The notes under the pieces were generated by a model. It did not search any database and was not told the DNA's origin. It saw only the letters and a program-made list of their open reading frames with translations. Source: Roseobacter sp. (lineage in GTDB: Bacteria; Pseudomonadota; Alphaproteobacteria; Rhodobacterales; Rhodobacteraceae). From it: a stretch of 64,000 bases of DNA. The DNA lies in assembly GCA_002731875.1 (NCBI GenBank), contig PCCY01000023.1, positions 1 through 64,000 on the forward strand, written 5' to 3'. Positions 18,109 through 27,424 of this stretch are shown one piece after another. The stretch's first letter is position 1. Every line of letters starts with the position of its first letter. The position numbers were made by a program, and so were the translations under genes.

Positions 18109-18370
18109 ACCTGTCGCGGCAAGGATGATACCGCCGGGCCAACACGGCCGACGCGCGCCCGAGGTGCTTTTGAACGCGGCGCTCATCGACCTCTGTTGCT
18201 GGCCAGATCCGTGCGCAAGCCGTCGCCTGATAATTCGGAATTCCATTTTTTCAGTCAGTTTGAGAGTGTTCCGCTTTCAGCGCTGTTTGCTTGATGAGGC
18301 GGGATACGAACCTGTCAGGCAGGCGGGTTTCTGCGCGGATTGATCGCGTTCCAGCGCGAGAGCCAAAATC

Positions 18371-18398
18371 TTGACATTTCATGATCCGTCATGATATT
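18371..18398 (+). promoter_or_regulatory. promoter and operator of the lost toxin-antitoxin pair
   Basis: A -35 box TTGACA (18,371-18,376) is followed 16 bp later by GATATT (18,393-18,398). Between and over them lie two copies of TCATGAT (18,379-18,385 and 18,389-18,395), each with a palindromic TCATGA core. Repeated half-sites over the promoter are the usual autoregulatory arrangement for antitoxins. Confidence 0.5.
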
Positions 18399-18425
18399 TT
18401 TGATTGTAGAATTTGGAGCTGCGCT

Positions 18426-18803
18426 ATAGCCACCAAAACCCGAGAGAAATTCGCAACCCACGTAAATTCGGAAATTCTGTCCGCAGTCCGTGACCTGGCG
18501 TAGGACGAAGGGCGGCAGTTGCAAGCTCTAGTGGATGAGGCGCTGAGCGACCTGATCGAAGAGGCGGCGGCGCTGTGGGAAAGCCTCGCGCAAAACCGGC
18601 CTTTCGTCGATGGCAACAAACACACAGCTTTCGCTGTCACATATACCTTTCTTGCGATCAACGGCACACGGATCACTGCCGATGCCGAGGACACCTACGC
18701 CTTCATTACCGGCCTCTCGGAGACCGACATACACTCACTGGATCAACTGGCCGTATGGCTGCGCGCCAATGTCTCGGTTGATCCGCAACCCGCTCCGAAG
18801 TGA
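18426..18803 (+). pseudogene. fused antitoxin N-terminus / Doc toxin C-terminus relic
   Basis: One reading frame joins two genes. It opens like a ribbon-helix-helix antitoxin ('ATKTREKFATHVNSEILS', 'LQALVDEALSDLIEE'). It then passes without a gap into the C-terminal half of a Doc/Fic toxin ('AALWESLAQNRPFVDGNK', 'FAVTYTFLAINGTRITADA'). An in-frame deletion must have removed the end of the antitoxin and the start of the toxin. The expected ATG, seven bases after GGAG, is now ATA (18,426-18,428). A TAG interrupts the frame at about 18,501. The Fic motif HPFxDGNKRT is altered to RPFVDGNKHT, losing the key His. The system is dead. Confidence 0.75.
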
Positions 18804-18829
18804 GCATACCGGCAGACTGAACTTGCGCC

Positions 18830-19975
18830 ATGTCATCGTCTCATGCCTTTGATCATCGGCTTTCCGGCTTGATCGGTCGCTTTTACGATGCGGCGGCGGA
18901 CAACGCTTTGTGGGCGGGCATGGCCGATGATGTGGCGGGATCGCTGGAGTCCACCAGTGCCGTGTTGAAGCTCCATGGCGCAGACGACACCGTCCAGCTT
19001 CTTGAAAGCACCGTAAATTTGCACGTTTCGGATCGCCAACAATCCTGGGCGACGCATTGGCACAGGCAAGATTTATGGGTGGAGCGCGCCGCAAGTTTCG
19101 GCGTCTCGCGCGTTGTCACCGATCATGATCTCGTCTCGCCGATCGAACAGCGCAAAAGCGGCTTCTATCAAGAATGGCTGCGCGAACTTGATATTCACCA
19201 CATGGTTGGTGCCGTTTTTCCGGGTGGCAATGGTGCTCTCGGCGTCCTGGGGGTGCACCGGCCAAAACGGGCGGGTGCCTATGACGACACCGACCGCCAC
19301 AAAGTCTCGATCCTCCTGCCGCACCTTCAACGCGCAATCTGGCTCGGCCAGCAACTCGCCATCACGGCGGCACGTCAGGCCGTGACCGAAGAGGTGCTCG
19401 CGCGGATCGATGCGGGTGTGTTTGCCGTGGATGTGCGGTGTCGGATCATGTCGCTGAATGCGGGCGGTGAGGCTCTGCTGGATGGGGCAAGCGGCCTTGC
19501 GGTCTCACACGGCCGCCTGAGACTGCAAGATGGTTTGCTGGATCAGTGCATGGCGCAGATGGTACAGACGAGCGTGTCGACCGCATCGGGACACCCTGTG
19601 CCGCCAGGGGCCGCCATGGTGGTTCCGCGTGACGGCCGTCTGCCCCTGACGATGATCGTGACGCCATTGCGGCCCTCAGGCATAGGTACCCAGACCCAGC
19701 CCCTGGCGCTTGTCATCGTACGTGACCCGGAAGCGGCCACACTCAGTACAACGGGCTTGCGGGAACTCTTCGGCTTCACGCGGTCGGAAGCGGTGATCGC
19801 GCGTGACCTTGCCAGCGGTCTCTCTCTTGACGATGTGGCAGAGCAGCGCGGCATTGGGGCTGCTACCGCCCGCTCGCATCTCAAACGCATCCTCTCCAAA
19901 ACCAATACGCACAGGCAAGCAGAAGCCGTGGCGCTGATTGCCCGCAGCGTGGCCGCCCTTGATCAACGAACCTGA
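18830..19975 (+). CDS. LuxR family transcriptional regulator
   Basis: The 381-aa protein ends in a LuxR-type helix-turn-helix: 'LRELFGFTRSEAVIARDLAS' and 'GIGAATARSHLKRILSKTNT' in the last 70 residues. The N-terminal 300 residues look like a sensory PAS/GAF-like region without clear catalytic motifs. This layout is common for orphan LuxR regulators in Rhodobacterales. No autoinducer synthase is nearby. Two envelope-protein genes follow on the same strand, about 110 bp away, and could be targets. The ribosome binding site before ATG 18830 is weak. Confidence 0.8.
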   Translation: MSSSHAFDHRLSGLIGRFYDAAADNALWAGMADDVAGSLESTSAVLKLHGADDTVQLLESTVNLHVSDRQQSWATHWHRQDLWVERAASFGVSRVVTDHDLVSPIEQRKSGFYQEWLRELDIHHMVGAVFPGGNGALGVLGVHRPKRAGAYDDTDRHKVSILLPHLQRAIWLGQQLAITAARQAVTEEVLARIDAGVFAVDVRCRIMSLNAGGEALLDGASGLAVSHGRLRLQDGLLDQCMAQMVQTSVSTASGHPVPPGAAMVVPRDGRLPLTMIVTPLRPSGIGTQTQPLALVIVRDPEAATLSTTGLRELFGFTRSEAVIARDLASGLSLDDVAEQRGIGAATARSHLKRILSKTNTHRQAEAVALIARSVAALDQRT

Positions 19976-20085
19976 TTTTCTCCCCTGAACTGGGGGCGAA
20001 ACCAAAGTTTGATCAGCGTATTCTACCGAGATATCGGCCCGCCGATGCGGTGCCGGTCTTTCAAGTCAGGATGGGGGGTGTTGCC

Positions 20086-20763
20086 ATGGGCATGGGTCTT
20101 ATTCTTCTTGTGGTGCTGGGTGTGGCAGGATTCTTCCTGGCAAAGAAGTTCGGATTGCTGGGGTTGCTTCTCACGCTGGGCAATTCGGGCAGAAGCCGCT
20201 TTCGCCGATCTGGGTCGGCTGGAGAGACTGTCTTTCGCGTAACCCCAGCACGGCCTTCGCTTACTGCGCTGGCCGCGATTGCAGTGGGTCTGACCTTTCT
20301 GATGAACGTGGAGACGCTGGGGATTTTCGCGTTTTTCGGTCTGATGCCACTTACCATGGGGTTGCTTGCCTTCCCGATCGGGGCGCGATACCGGCAATCG
20401 GCCACCATCACGATCACGGATGAGGCGGTCAGCAGTGGCGGTAAATCCTGGGGGCTTGGCGAGATTGCGGATTTCAACGTTCGGCAGGGAAGCCGGATCA
20501 ATACGGACGAGCCACCACTGGGCATTCATCAGACGCCGGACGGCGGGCTGATCTATGGCAGGTCGTCTTTCGCGATGATGTCGCGCGTACTGAACAGGCG
20601 CATGATCGAGCGGTCCTACTTCGTCAGTTTGCGCACGCGCGCGGGTAGCGATGAAACGGTTCTAAGCGGTGGTCTGACGCTCGATTGTGCGCACGCCTTA
20701 CAGCGCGATCTGCGCGAGGCCGTCTCTACAAATGCCAAGATTTCGATCGGAGGTGTCGCATGA
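20086..20763 (+). CDS. hypothetical membrane protein
   Basis: From ATG 20086 (a G-rich site GGGGGG lies seven bases upstream) the protein has 225 aa. It has a hydrophobic N-terminus ('MGMGLILLVVLGVAGFFLAK') and a second hydrophobic hairpin around residues 65-105, then a soluble beta-rich part. I do not recognise the family. The arrangement resembles small membrane proteins with a PH-like or DUF-type C-terminal domain. The stop overlaps the start of the next gene (ATGA), so the two are made together. Confidence 0.65.
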   Translation: MGMGLILLVVLGVAGFFLAKKFGLLGLLLTLGNSGRSRFRRSGSAGETVFRVTPARPSLTALAAIAVGLTFLMNVETLGIFAFFGLMPLTMGLLAFPIGARYRQSATITITDEAVSSGGKSWGLGEIADFNVRQGSRINTDEPPLGIHQTPDGGLIYGRSSFAMMSRVLNRRMIERSYFVSLRTRAGSDETVLSGGLTLDCAHALQRDLREAVSTNAKISIGGVA

Positions 20764-21437
20764 AAACTATACTTACGGTTGCGGTGCTGATCGCGAGCGC
20801 CGGGTGCGCAGCGGCACAGACGAAAGCATTTCCCGTGGTTCAGACAGAGACCGCCTTTCTTGATGTGTGCGAACAGGAACGGGTGCAGCGAGAGCCTGCT
20901 TCGGCCCCTTGGGCGCGGGCCGAGTGCCAGATCAAATGGCGATGGGCCCTGGCGGCGGGGCCGATGGCAGATGTCATAATCGCGATGAGCAAAGCCGATG
21001 GCGATGCGGCGCAAGGAACCGCTTCCATGTCAGGGTCGGCCATGCCTGCGGGCATTGCCGTCTCGCACAATGCGGCGGGAATCCGCTTTGACTGGCAAAA
21101 GCCAGGCTCGGAGGGCCGTTACAATGTCACCGGTGCCCTGCGCAGTCGTGGTGTCACTCTGCAATCACTCGGTTGCCCACAATACCCCGGTGCATCGATG
21201 GGCCGCGAAAAGGTCATGCTGGCGGGCGTGCCTGGTCGTCAGCCTTTTGTCGTTACGGTCTACAGTCGTGCGGCACCGACCGGTTTCGAGCCGGGCGTCT
21301 ATGAAGTCGATGCTGATTTCAGCGGCAACGTGCCTGACATGCGCGCGTTGCAGGCAGGCCGCTATCCGGGCGGTGGAGGCCGTGCCTTTGCGGTCGATCC
21401 GACCGGATGGGTCGCCGAATGCCCTGATCCGGAATAG
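20760..21437 (+). CDS. hypothetical secreted protein
   Basis: The 225-aa protein starts at ATG 20760, which overlaps the stop of the upstream gene by 4 bp. Residues 1-19 form a signal peptide ('MKTILTVAVLIASAGCAAAQ', cleavage after AAA or so). A Cys near the cleavage site might instead make it a lipoprotein. The mature part has a few Cys residues and no motif I know. It probably works with the membrane protein encoded just before it. Confidence 0.65.
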   Translation: MKTILTVAVLIASAGCAAAQTKAFPVVQTETAFLDVCEQERVQREPASAPWARAECQIKWRWALAAGPMADVIIAMSKADGDAAQGTASMSGSAMPAGIAVSHNAAGIRFDWQKPGSEGRYNVTGALRSRGVTLQSLGCPQYPGASMGREKVMLAGVPGRQPFVVTVYSRAAPTGFEPGVYEVDADFSGNVPDMRALQAGRYPGGGGRAFAVDPTGWVAECPDPE

Positions 21438-21551
21438 ACACCGGATCACGTGCTCGTCCTCTGAAAGAGGGCAAGCGGGCGCATGTTCTGCGCCTGTCTC
21501 TGCCATGTGGGGCGGGCTGCTCTAGGATGCAGGGTCAGGTGCATGGCGACA

Positions 21552-24500
21552 TCAATGAAAATCGCGACTGGGGAAAAGCCGTTTGGCCTGTTCTCGGGGA
21601 TGGCGGGCACTCGTATGCTGGCCGCGCGGGACATCATCGGTTCCGGGGCGGGTGATGCCAATCACCTCTTCCATCGGGTGGCCAAGGTCTGTCAGGCGAT
21701 GTGACATGTCCTCAATGGACTGGGCGATCAGATGCACAACGATGCCTTCGCGTTGCAAATATCCATTCACATGCAGCAAGCGCCCACTCATCACAATGCG
21801 CCTGAATTTCTTATATATCTCTGCCCACACAACAATATTTGACACCCCGGTTTCATCTTCAAGGGTCAAAAATATCACACCGGATGCGGTGCCGGGGCGT
21901 TGACGGGTGATGACAAGGCCGCAGACACTGGTGCGGCCCAGTGGCACGTGTTGCAACTGATCATGTGGCGTCAAACCGGGGATCGTAGGGCGCAAAAGCT
22001 CCATGGGGTGGGCGCGCAAGGTCAGGCGAGTAGAGAGATAATCCTCAACAACCTCTTCGCCTAGATGCATAGCGGGCAAGGTGACTTCTGGCTCGTGAAT
22101 GCTTTCGCCATCAACCAGATCATTGAACAGCGGCAAAGGGGTTTGGCTGCGAATGGCTTTCACCTGCCAAAGCGCGTCACGGCGGGTTATACCCATACTA
22201 ATGAACGCATCGGCTTCAGCCAACCGCTCCAGCACCGCAGGGGCAACACCAGCCCGCAACCAGACGGTTTCGGGGTCTTGATAGCCATTACGCCGCGCGG
22301 CCACGATCCAATTGGCATCTTCTTCGCGAAATCCTTTTATCTGGCGAAAGCCAAGGCGTATGGCAAGCGCCCCATCAGTACGCCGTTCGAGGTGATTGTC
22401 CCATTTACTGGCGTTCACACAAACAGGCCGCACTTCAATCTGATGTTCACGGGCATCCCGGACAATTTGGGCGGGGGCATAAAACCCCATCGGCTGGGAA
22501 TTAAGCAGCGCACAGGCGAAGATTGCGGGATGGTGGCATTTTAGCCATGCCGACACATAGGCAAGCATCGCAAAGGCGGCGGCGTGGCTTTCGGGGAAAC
22601 CGTATTCACCAAACCCTTCGATCTGGCTGAAGCATTGATTGGCAAAATCCAGATCGTAATCACGCTCCAACATGCCATTTATAAACCGGTCCCTAAAGGT
22701 CCCAATAGTGCCCATCTTGCGAAAAGTAGCGAGCGAACGGCGTAGTTTATCGGCCTCTTCTGGGGTGAAGCCCGCGCCAACGACGGCAATTTGCATTGCC
22801 TGTTCCTGAAACAGAGGCACGCCAAGGGTTTTACCCAAAACCCCGCGCAGTTCTTCGGAAGGAAAGTTAACGTTTTCGCGCCCTTGGCGGCGATTGATAT
22901 AGGGGTGCACCATGCCGCCCTGAATGGGGCCGGGGCGCACGATAGCGACCTCGATCACCAGATCATAAAATTCGCGTGGCTGCATGCGCGGCAAAAAATT
23001 CATCTGCGCGCGGCTTTCCACCTGAAACACCCCCACTGCATCGGCAACACAGAGCATATCGTAAGTTTTTGTGTCAGCCTGAGGCACGGTTGCGATGCTC
23101 AGGTTCAGATGCTCATGCTGCGTCAGAAGATCGAAGCTTTTTCGGATACAGGTCAACATCCCAAGGCTAAGCACATCGACTTTCAGAATACCAAGGGCGG
23201 CGATGTCATCCTTGTCCCATTCGATAAGCGTACGGTCATCCATCGCGGCGTTTTCAATGGGGCACAATTCATCCAGTCGCCCTTTTGTGATGATAAACCC
23301 GCCCACATGTTGCGACAAATGTCGCGGAAACCCGATGATCTCGCCGATTAGGCGGATCGTTTGCGCAAGGCGACGATCATTCATGTCAAGGCCCAGCTCG
23401 CGAATATGCTCTGGGTCTGCGCCACCATCAGACATGCCCCAAATCTGACCTGAAAGCCTGGCGGTGACATCCTGCGATAGTCCCATAACTTTGCCGACTT
23501 CTTTAATGGCGGCACGAGAACGGAAATGGATGACGGTCGCGCAAAGCCCGGCGCGATGGCGTCCATAACGGTGATAAATCCACTGAATCACCTCTTCGCG
23601 GCGTTCATGTTCAAAATCGACGTCAATATCAGGTGGCTCGCCCCGATGTTCCGACACAAAACGTTCCACCACCATGGCGATCGTTTCAGGACGGACATCG
23701 GTGATACCCAGTAGATAGCAAATGATCGAATTCGCCGCTGATCCGCGCCCCTGACATAGGATTCCCTGCGACCGTGCATATTGCACAATGTCATGCACGG
23801 TCAGGAAGTAGGCTGGGAAATCGAGCTTGGCGACAAGTTTCAATTCTTTTTCAAGCAGCGCTTTGACCTTGACGCTGGCCCCATCGGGATAACGGCGTTT
23901 CAACCCTTCTCGTGCCAGACGCTCCAGCCGTGCCATGGGGCTTTCGCCATCCGCAATCTCATCTGGGTATTCATAGCTCAGCTCGCTCAGCTCAAAACTA
24001 CAGCGCACGGCAATTTCCATCGTGCGCCTGATTGCTGCCGGGTGATGACGAAACAACCGCGCCATATCGACATGGCCTTTCAGGCGACGTTCTGCATTTG
24101 GGAGCGCACGGGTTCCGATCTGGTCAATTGTGATATGGTGGCGCATACAGGTCAGCACATCCGCCAATTGCTTGCGCTTACTGTGGTGCATCAACACATC
24201 GCCCACTGCGACCATAGGGGTTGAGCAGCGCAGAGCCAGATCAGCGCAGGCAGTGAAATAGGCCTGATCGCTGCCATCATATTGCGGGGCTGCGCCCATA
24301 AAGACGTGCCCGGGAAATCGGCGCTGAACAGGATGTATATCCCGCTGCGCCGTATCCAGATCACTGGGTATTGCGATCAAGATCGTTCCCTTGGCGTGAT
24401 CCATCAAGTCATTCAGGTCAAGATGACATTCTCCTTTTGATGCGCGTCGTTTACCACATGTTAACAGCCGTGTCAGACGTTGATAAGCTGCACGATCTGT

Positions 24501-24764
24501 GGGCAGCGCCACCCAGTCAACGCTGCTATTGCGCAGGACTATCCGACAGCCAACAATCAGCTTCGGCAGTTTTTCTGCGGGAATATCATCCTTCAGAACC
24601 TTCAACGCGGAATAGGCTCGCACGACACCGGCCAGCGAATTGCGATCCGTGATGGCAATCGCGGCAAGGCCCAAATCAGCGGCACGCATCACCAGTTCTT
24701 CGGGGTGAGATGCCCCGCACAGAAAGGTGAAATTGCTGGTGGTACAAAGCTCGGCATAAGTCAT
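21552..24764 (-). CDS. dnaE2: error-prone DNA polymerase DnaE2
   Basis: The 1070-aa protein is a C-family polymerase of the ImuC/DnaE2 group used for damage-induced mutagenesis. An N-terminal PHP domain begins 'MTYAELCTTSNFTFLCGASH'. The polymerase core contains 'CQGRGSAANSIICYLLG' and the catalytic 'PPDIDVDFEHERRE'. A helix-hairpin and an OB-fold lie near the C-terminus ('GLVITRQRPGTASGVIFLTL'). Length is normal. I chose ATG 24764, which overlaps the imuB stop by 4 bp, rather than an upstream in-frame start inside imuB. It is the third gene of the imuA-imuB-dnaE2 cassette. Confidence 0.95.
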   Translation of the reverse strand: MTYAELCTTSNFTFLCGASHPEELVMRAADLGLAAIAITDRNSLAGVVRAYSALKVLKDDIPAEKLPKLIVGCRIVLRNSSVDWVALPTDRAAYQRLTRLLTCGKRRASKGECHLDLNDLMDHAKGTILIAIPSDLDTAQRDIHPVQRRFPGHVFMGAAPQYDGSDQAYFTACADLALRCSTPMVAVGDVLMHHSKRKQLADVLTCMRHHITIDQIGTRALPNAERRLKGHVDMARLFRHHPAAIRRTMEIAVRCSFELSELSYEYPDEIADGESPMARLERLAREGLKRRYPDGASVKVKALLEKELKLVAKLDFPAYFLTVHDIVQYARSQGILCQGRGSAANSIICYLLGITDVRPETIAMVVERFVSEHRGEPPDIDVDFEHERREEVIQWIYHRYGRHRAGLCATVIHFRSRAAIKEVGKVMGLSQDVTARLSGQIWGMSDGGADPEHIRELGLDMNDRRLAQTIRLIGEIIGFPRHLSQHVGGFIITKGRLDELCPIENAAMDDRTLIEWDKDDIAALGILKVDVLSLGMLTCIRKSFDLLTQHEHLNLSIATVPQADTKTYDMLCVADAVGVFQVESRAQMNFLPRMQPREFYDLVIEVAIVRPGPIQGGMVHPYINRRQGRENVNFPSEELRGVLGKTLGVPLFQEQAMQIAVVGAGFTPEEADKLRRSLATFRKMGTIGTFRDRFINGMLERDYDLDFANQCFSQIEGFGEYGFPESHAAAFAMLAYVSAWLKCHHPAIFACALLNSQPMGFYAPAQIVRDAREHQIEVRPVCVNASKWDNHLERRTDGALAIRLGFRQIKGFREEDANWIVAARRNGYQDPETVWLRAGVAPAVLERLAEADAFISMGITRRDALWQVKAIRSQTPLPLFNDLVDGESIHEPEVTLPAMHLGEEVVEDYLSTRLTLRAHPMELLRPTIPGLTPHDQLQHVPLGRTSVCGLVITRQRPGTASGVIFLTLEDETGVSNIVVWAEIYKKFRRIVMSGRLLHVNGYLQREGIVVHLIAQSIEDMSHRLTDLGHPMEEVIGITRPGTDDVPRGQHTSARHPREQAKRLFPSRDFH

Positions 24765-26257
24765 GCGAATTCTCCGTGAACAAACCATCCAGGATTTTGC
24801 GGGGTGTAAAACAACCACAGCCTGCGCCCTTGTTGCGTTTCGACCCGCCAGTAATCACGTAAGCCAGAGCGCCAATTTTCATCCGCCATCCACCATTCAG
24901 GTGCGATGCGTTCCGGCCCTGTGGCACGCCCTGTCGTCAACGTCATGCGACGCCACCGAAAGCGCGGGGGCGGTTGTGACCCGTCCCCAGTAATGGGTTC
25001 AGGGGGGAACAGGCGAATGGGGCGGGGCTGCGCGTGTGTCCATGCATCGTTAGGCGATGAAAATGCCGCAGGGGCCCTGATGAAGCTACGTTCGGGTATA
25101 TGGCTATCAGCGGGCAGGAAGCGCTGAATGTTCTCAAGCCCTATCCGTGCTCCAAGGCGCGTGAGCAGATCGTCAAACTGATCCTTACTGCCACTTGAAA
25201 CATGGTTGATCTGTTGCACGGGCTGCTTTTCAACTTGGATTGCCATCAGTCGCAGCTGGTCAATTCCAAATCCCGCATCAACCGTATCAATCCCGCGTTG
25301 AAACAGGGGCAAAATACGATGGGCATCGTGCAAGGCACGGGCCAGCCGTAATTCAACCTCTTGCGTATCCCGATCCACGCGGCGCAGGGACAAGAGCAAG
25401 GTGCGCGCTCCGACTCCGTCAAGGGCAAGCTGTTCACAAAGCTTTACCAAAAGACGCTCCACCCCCGCCATCACATCCGCACAAAGACCAATCGGTTCGG
25501 GGAAACTCATGCGTACGGCATAATGAGGTGGGGCCTTCAGAGGATTGATATCTTCTGATTGCACCCCAGTCGCTTGGTCTAAACGCAGCAAAAGTTCCGG
25601 TCCAAAACGTCGTGCAAGCGGCGCGCGTTCTGTGGCTGTTAGATCGCCAATTGTGCGCAGGCCAAGCCGTTGCAGCGCCACATCCGTTTTACGCTCAATA
25701 CGCAGCGCTGCGACTGGTAGGGCCGCCAACGCGGTCTGCATGTCATTTGGTGCGGACGTAGTGCCATAATGCGCCAACGCCCACGCCGAACCCCGACTGA
25801 TACCAAGCCCGATACGCACAGCGATGCCCGCACGCTTCAGACGGTGATGCATGTCTGCAAGCATCGCGGTTTCATCGCCAAATAAATGGGCCGATCCCGT
25901 GATATCCAAGGTCAGACCATCAGCGCCCTCCAGCCCAACCCATGGGCAATAACGCGTCGCCCAACGGCGTAATGCGAGCAAAAATCCCTGATCCGCTTTT
26001 GGGTTTGCCGGCATGCTATACAGCTCTGGGCAAAAGGCACGGGCATCTGAAAATGGCATGCCTGGGTGGAGGCCCTGCTTTTCTGCTGCTTTATTCAGGC
26101 AATAAATCCGATTTGCGTTGCGCTCCATTAGGGTTAACGCAAAAGGTCCCTCTATTGCGCGCGCACGTTGAACCCGATCACTCGCCAGGCGGGGAAACCA
26201 CAACGATACGATCCGCCGGGTTTGATTTTGTCGCGTCCCATCGAACATACCAATCAC
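24761..26257 (-). CDS. imuB: ImuB, Y-family polymerase-like mutasome protein
   Basis: The 498-aa protein resembles DinB-type polymerases but is of the ImuB class, which acts as a scaffold linking the beta clamp, ImuA and DnaE2 rather than as an active polymerase. Visible text includes 'RRIVSLWFPRLASDR', 'LTLDITGSAHLFGDE' and 'LGLGISRGSAWALAHYG'-like sequence (actual IGLGISRGSAWALAHYG). The GTG start at 26257 has AGGA seven bases upstream; ATG 26248 is an alternative. Either start lies inside imuA, giving a 70-80 bp overlap. The stop overlaps the dnaE2 start. Confidence 0.9.
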   Translation of the reverse strand: MIGMFDGTRQNQTRRIVSLWFPRLASDRVQRARAIEGPFALTLMERNANRIYCLNKAAEKQGLHPGMPFSDARAFCPELYSMPANPKADQGFLLALRRWATRYCPWVGLEGADGLTLDITGSAHLFGDETAMLADMHHRLKRAGIAVRIGLGISRGSAWALAHYGTTSAPNDMQTALAALPVAALRIERKTDVALQRLGLRTIGDLTATERAPLARRFGPELLLRLDQATGVQSEDINPLKAPPHYAVRMSFPEPIGLCADVMAGVERLLVKLCEQLALDGVGARTLLLSLRRVDRDTQEVELRLARALHDAHRILPLFQRGIDTVDAGFGIDQLRLMAIQVEKQPVQQINHVSSGSKDQFDDLLTRLGARIGLENIQRFLPADSHIPERSFIRAPAAFSSPNDAWTHAQPRPIRLFPPEPITGDGSQPPPRFRWRRMTLTTGRATGPERIAPEWWMADENWRSGLRDYWRVETQQGRRLWLFYTPQNPGWFVHGEFA

Positions 26258-26750
26258 ACAATGTTCCTGATTTGTTCTTAATAAGACGCCAGCACATCAG
26301 AGTCGAGTCCGCTCGTTCAGGATCAAACATAGGATCACACTGCCAACGGGTTTCGGCAGCATTGCTGCCCATGCCTTCGGGAATGATACACAGTCCGGTT
26401 GTTTTCCCGGTTTTCGCAGCCAGTTGCAGCCGTCGTCCGACCGTCAGATTAATCGGTTGATCCAGCTCAATGATGACCAACGATACACTGCCATCGCGCA
26501 AGGCTTCCTCCATCACGGTAAGCCCTTCCACCTGATTTTTGACCTGCGCCAATAATGTCTTGGATGGATCATAGTAAGGTAGAAGCCCAATAGGGTGTAA
26601 TATATCGGACTGCCACGCCTGGCGGACCCAAAGCACACGCGTATGGTTTTGTGCCCCCGAAATGGCAGCGAACTTAAAGGCATTGGCACCACAGGCTTCA
26701 TGGACACGCGATGTAGCCAATGGAAAACAGATAAGGGGTTTAGGTTGCAT
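26178..26750 (-). CDS. imuA: ImuA-like mutasome protein
   Basis: The 190-aa protein matches the alphaproteobacterial ImuA form, a RecA-fold-like protein that lacks a convincing Walker A. It opens 'PLICFPLATSRVHEACG', and later has 'ALRDGSVSLVIIELDQPINL' and 'RRLQLAAKTGKTTGLCI'. Position and order before imuB and dnaE2 make the call firm. I looked for the alphaproteobacterial LexA site (GTTC-N7-GTTC) in the 200 bp upstream and saw none, so SOS control is not shown by the sequence. Confidence 0.8.
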   Translation of the reverse strand: MQPKPLICFPLATSRVHEACGANAFKFAAISGAQNHTRVLWVRQAWQSDILHPIGLLPYYDPSKTLLAQVKNQVEGLTVMEEALRDGSVSLVIIELDQPINLTVGRRLQLAAKTGKTTGLCIIPEGMGSNAAETRWQCDPMFDPERADSTLMCWRLIKNKSGTLCDWYVRWDATKSNPADRIVVVSPPGE

Positions 26751-26964
26751 GATGGCATATTACCAAAGTGATCTATAAACTTAAACTCAAAGTCCTATGA
26801 GTGCAAAAATACTTAAGCTTACATGCCGCGTTTTTTCCAAAATCTGCATGCGAAATATGTGGTGCCGACTAAGCGAGGGAAAACGCCTTTTGTGAAGGGA
26901 TTTGAAGTGCCCCAAGATTTGTAGACGCACTGCTTGGTAATTTTGGAACCAAGGAGAGACGGAT

Positions 26965-27290
26965 ATGAGCAAGGGAATAGGATTTACGGACGAGTTCAAG
27001 CAGGCCGCCGTGGCGCAAGTTGTCGCGTGTGGATATGGAATCAGCGAGGTTGCTGAGCGCCGGGGGATCAGCACCAAGACGAGGCACGTCCCAGAACCCT
27101 TGTAGCGCGGTTGGCCGCGTTAGCGGGCGTCGCGGCGCAGATCGGCTACAAACGCCGCCCTAGTCGTTATGATGGCAAGTCTACTGCTGCGGTCGACAAC
27201 ACGGTGGATCGGCAGTTCGAGGTCCCTTATCGGCGATTGCCCTGCAATCGCCTGCCGGGCAATGGATGCACCTAATCGGATCTGGGTAAG
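26965..27290 (+). pseudogene. IS3 family insertion sequence remnant (OrfA + OrfB pieces)
   Basis: ATG 26965, behind a GGAGAG site, starts an OrfA: 'MSKGIGFTDEFKQAAVAQVV', 'GISEVAERRGISTKT', the helix-turn-helix of IS3 OrfA. It is cut after about 39 codons. From about 27,095, another frame reads OrfB text: 'GVAAQIGYKRRPSRYDGK' and 'NTVDRQFEV'. A further scrap, 'APNRIWV', follows. Most of both genes is deleted. The element lies just upstream of the catalase gene and may have altered its promoter. Confidence 0.7.
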
Positions 27291-27424
27291 ACGTGGGGCA
27301 AGTCACGCACGGCCGCGCTCTGCATGGGCACCGGATACGTCGCCACCTCATTTCAAACGTGCGCAAGAGGGAACTTTTCAAATGCTGGACAGTTGATACC
27401 CGAAACATTCCGGAAAGGTGTATT

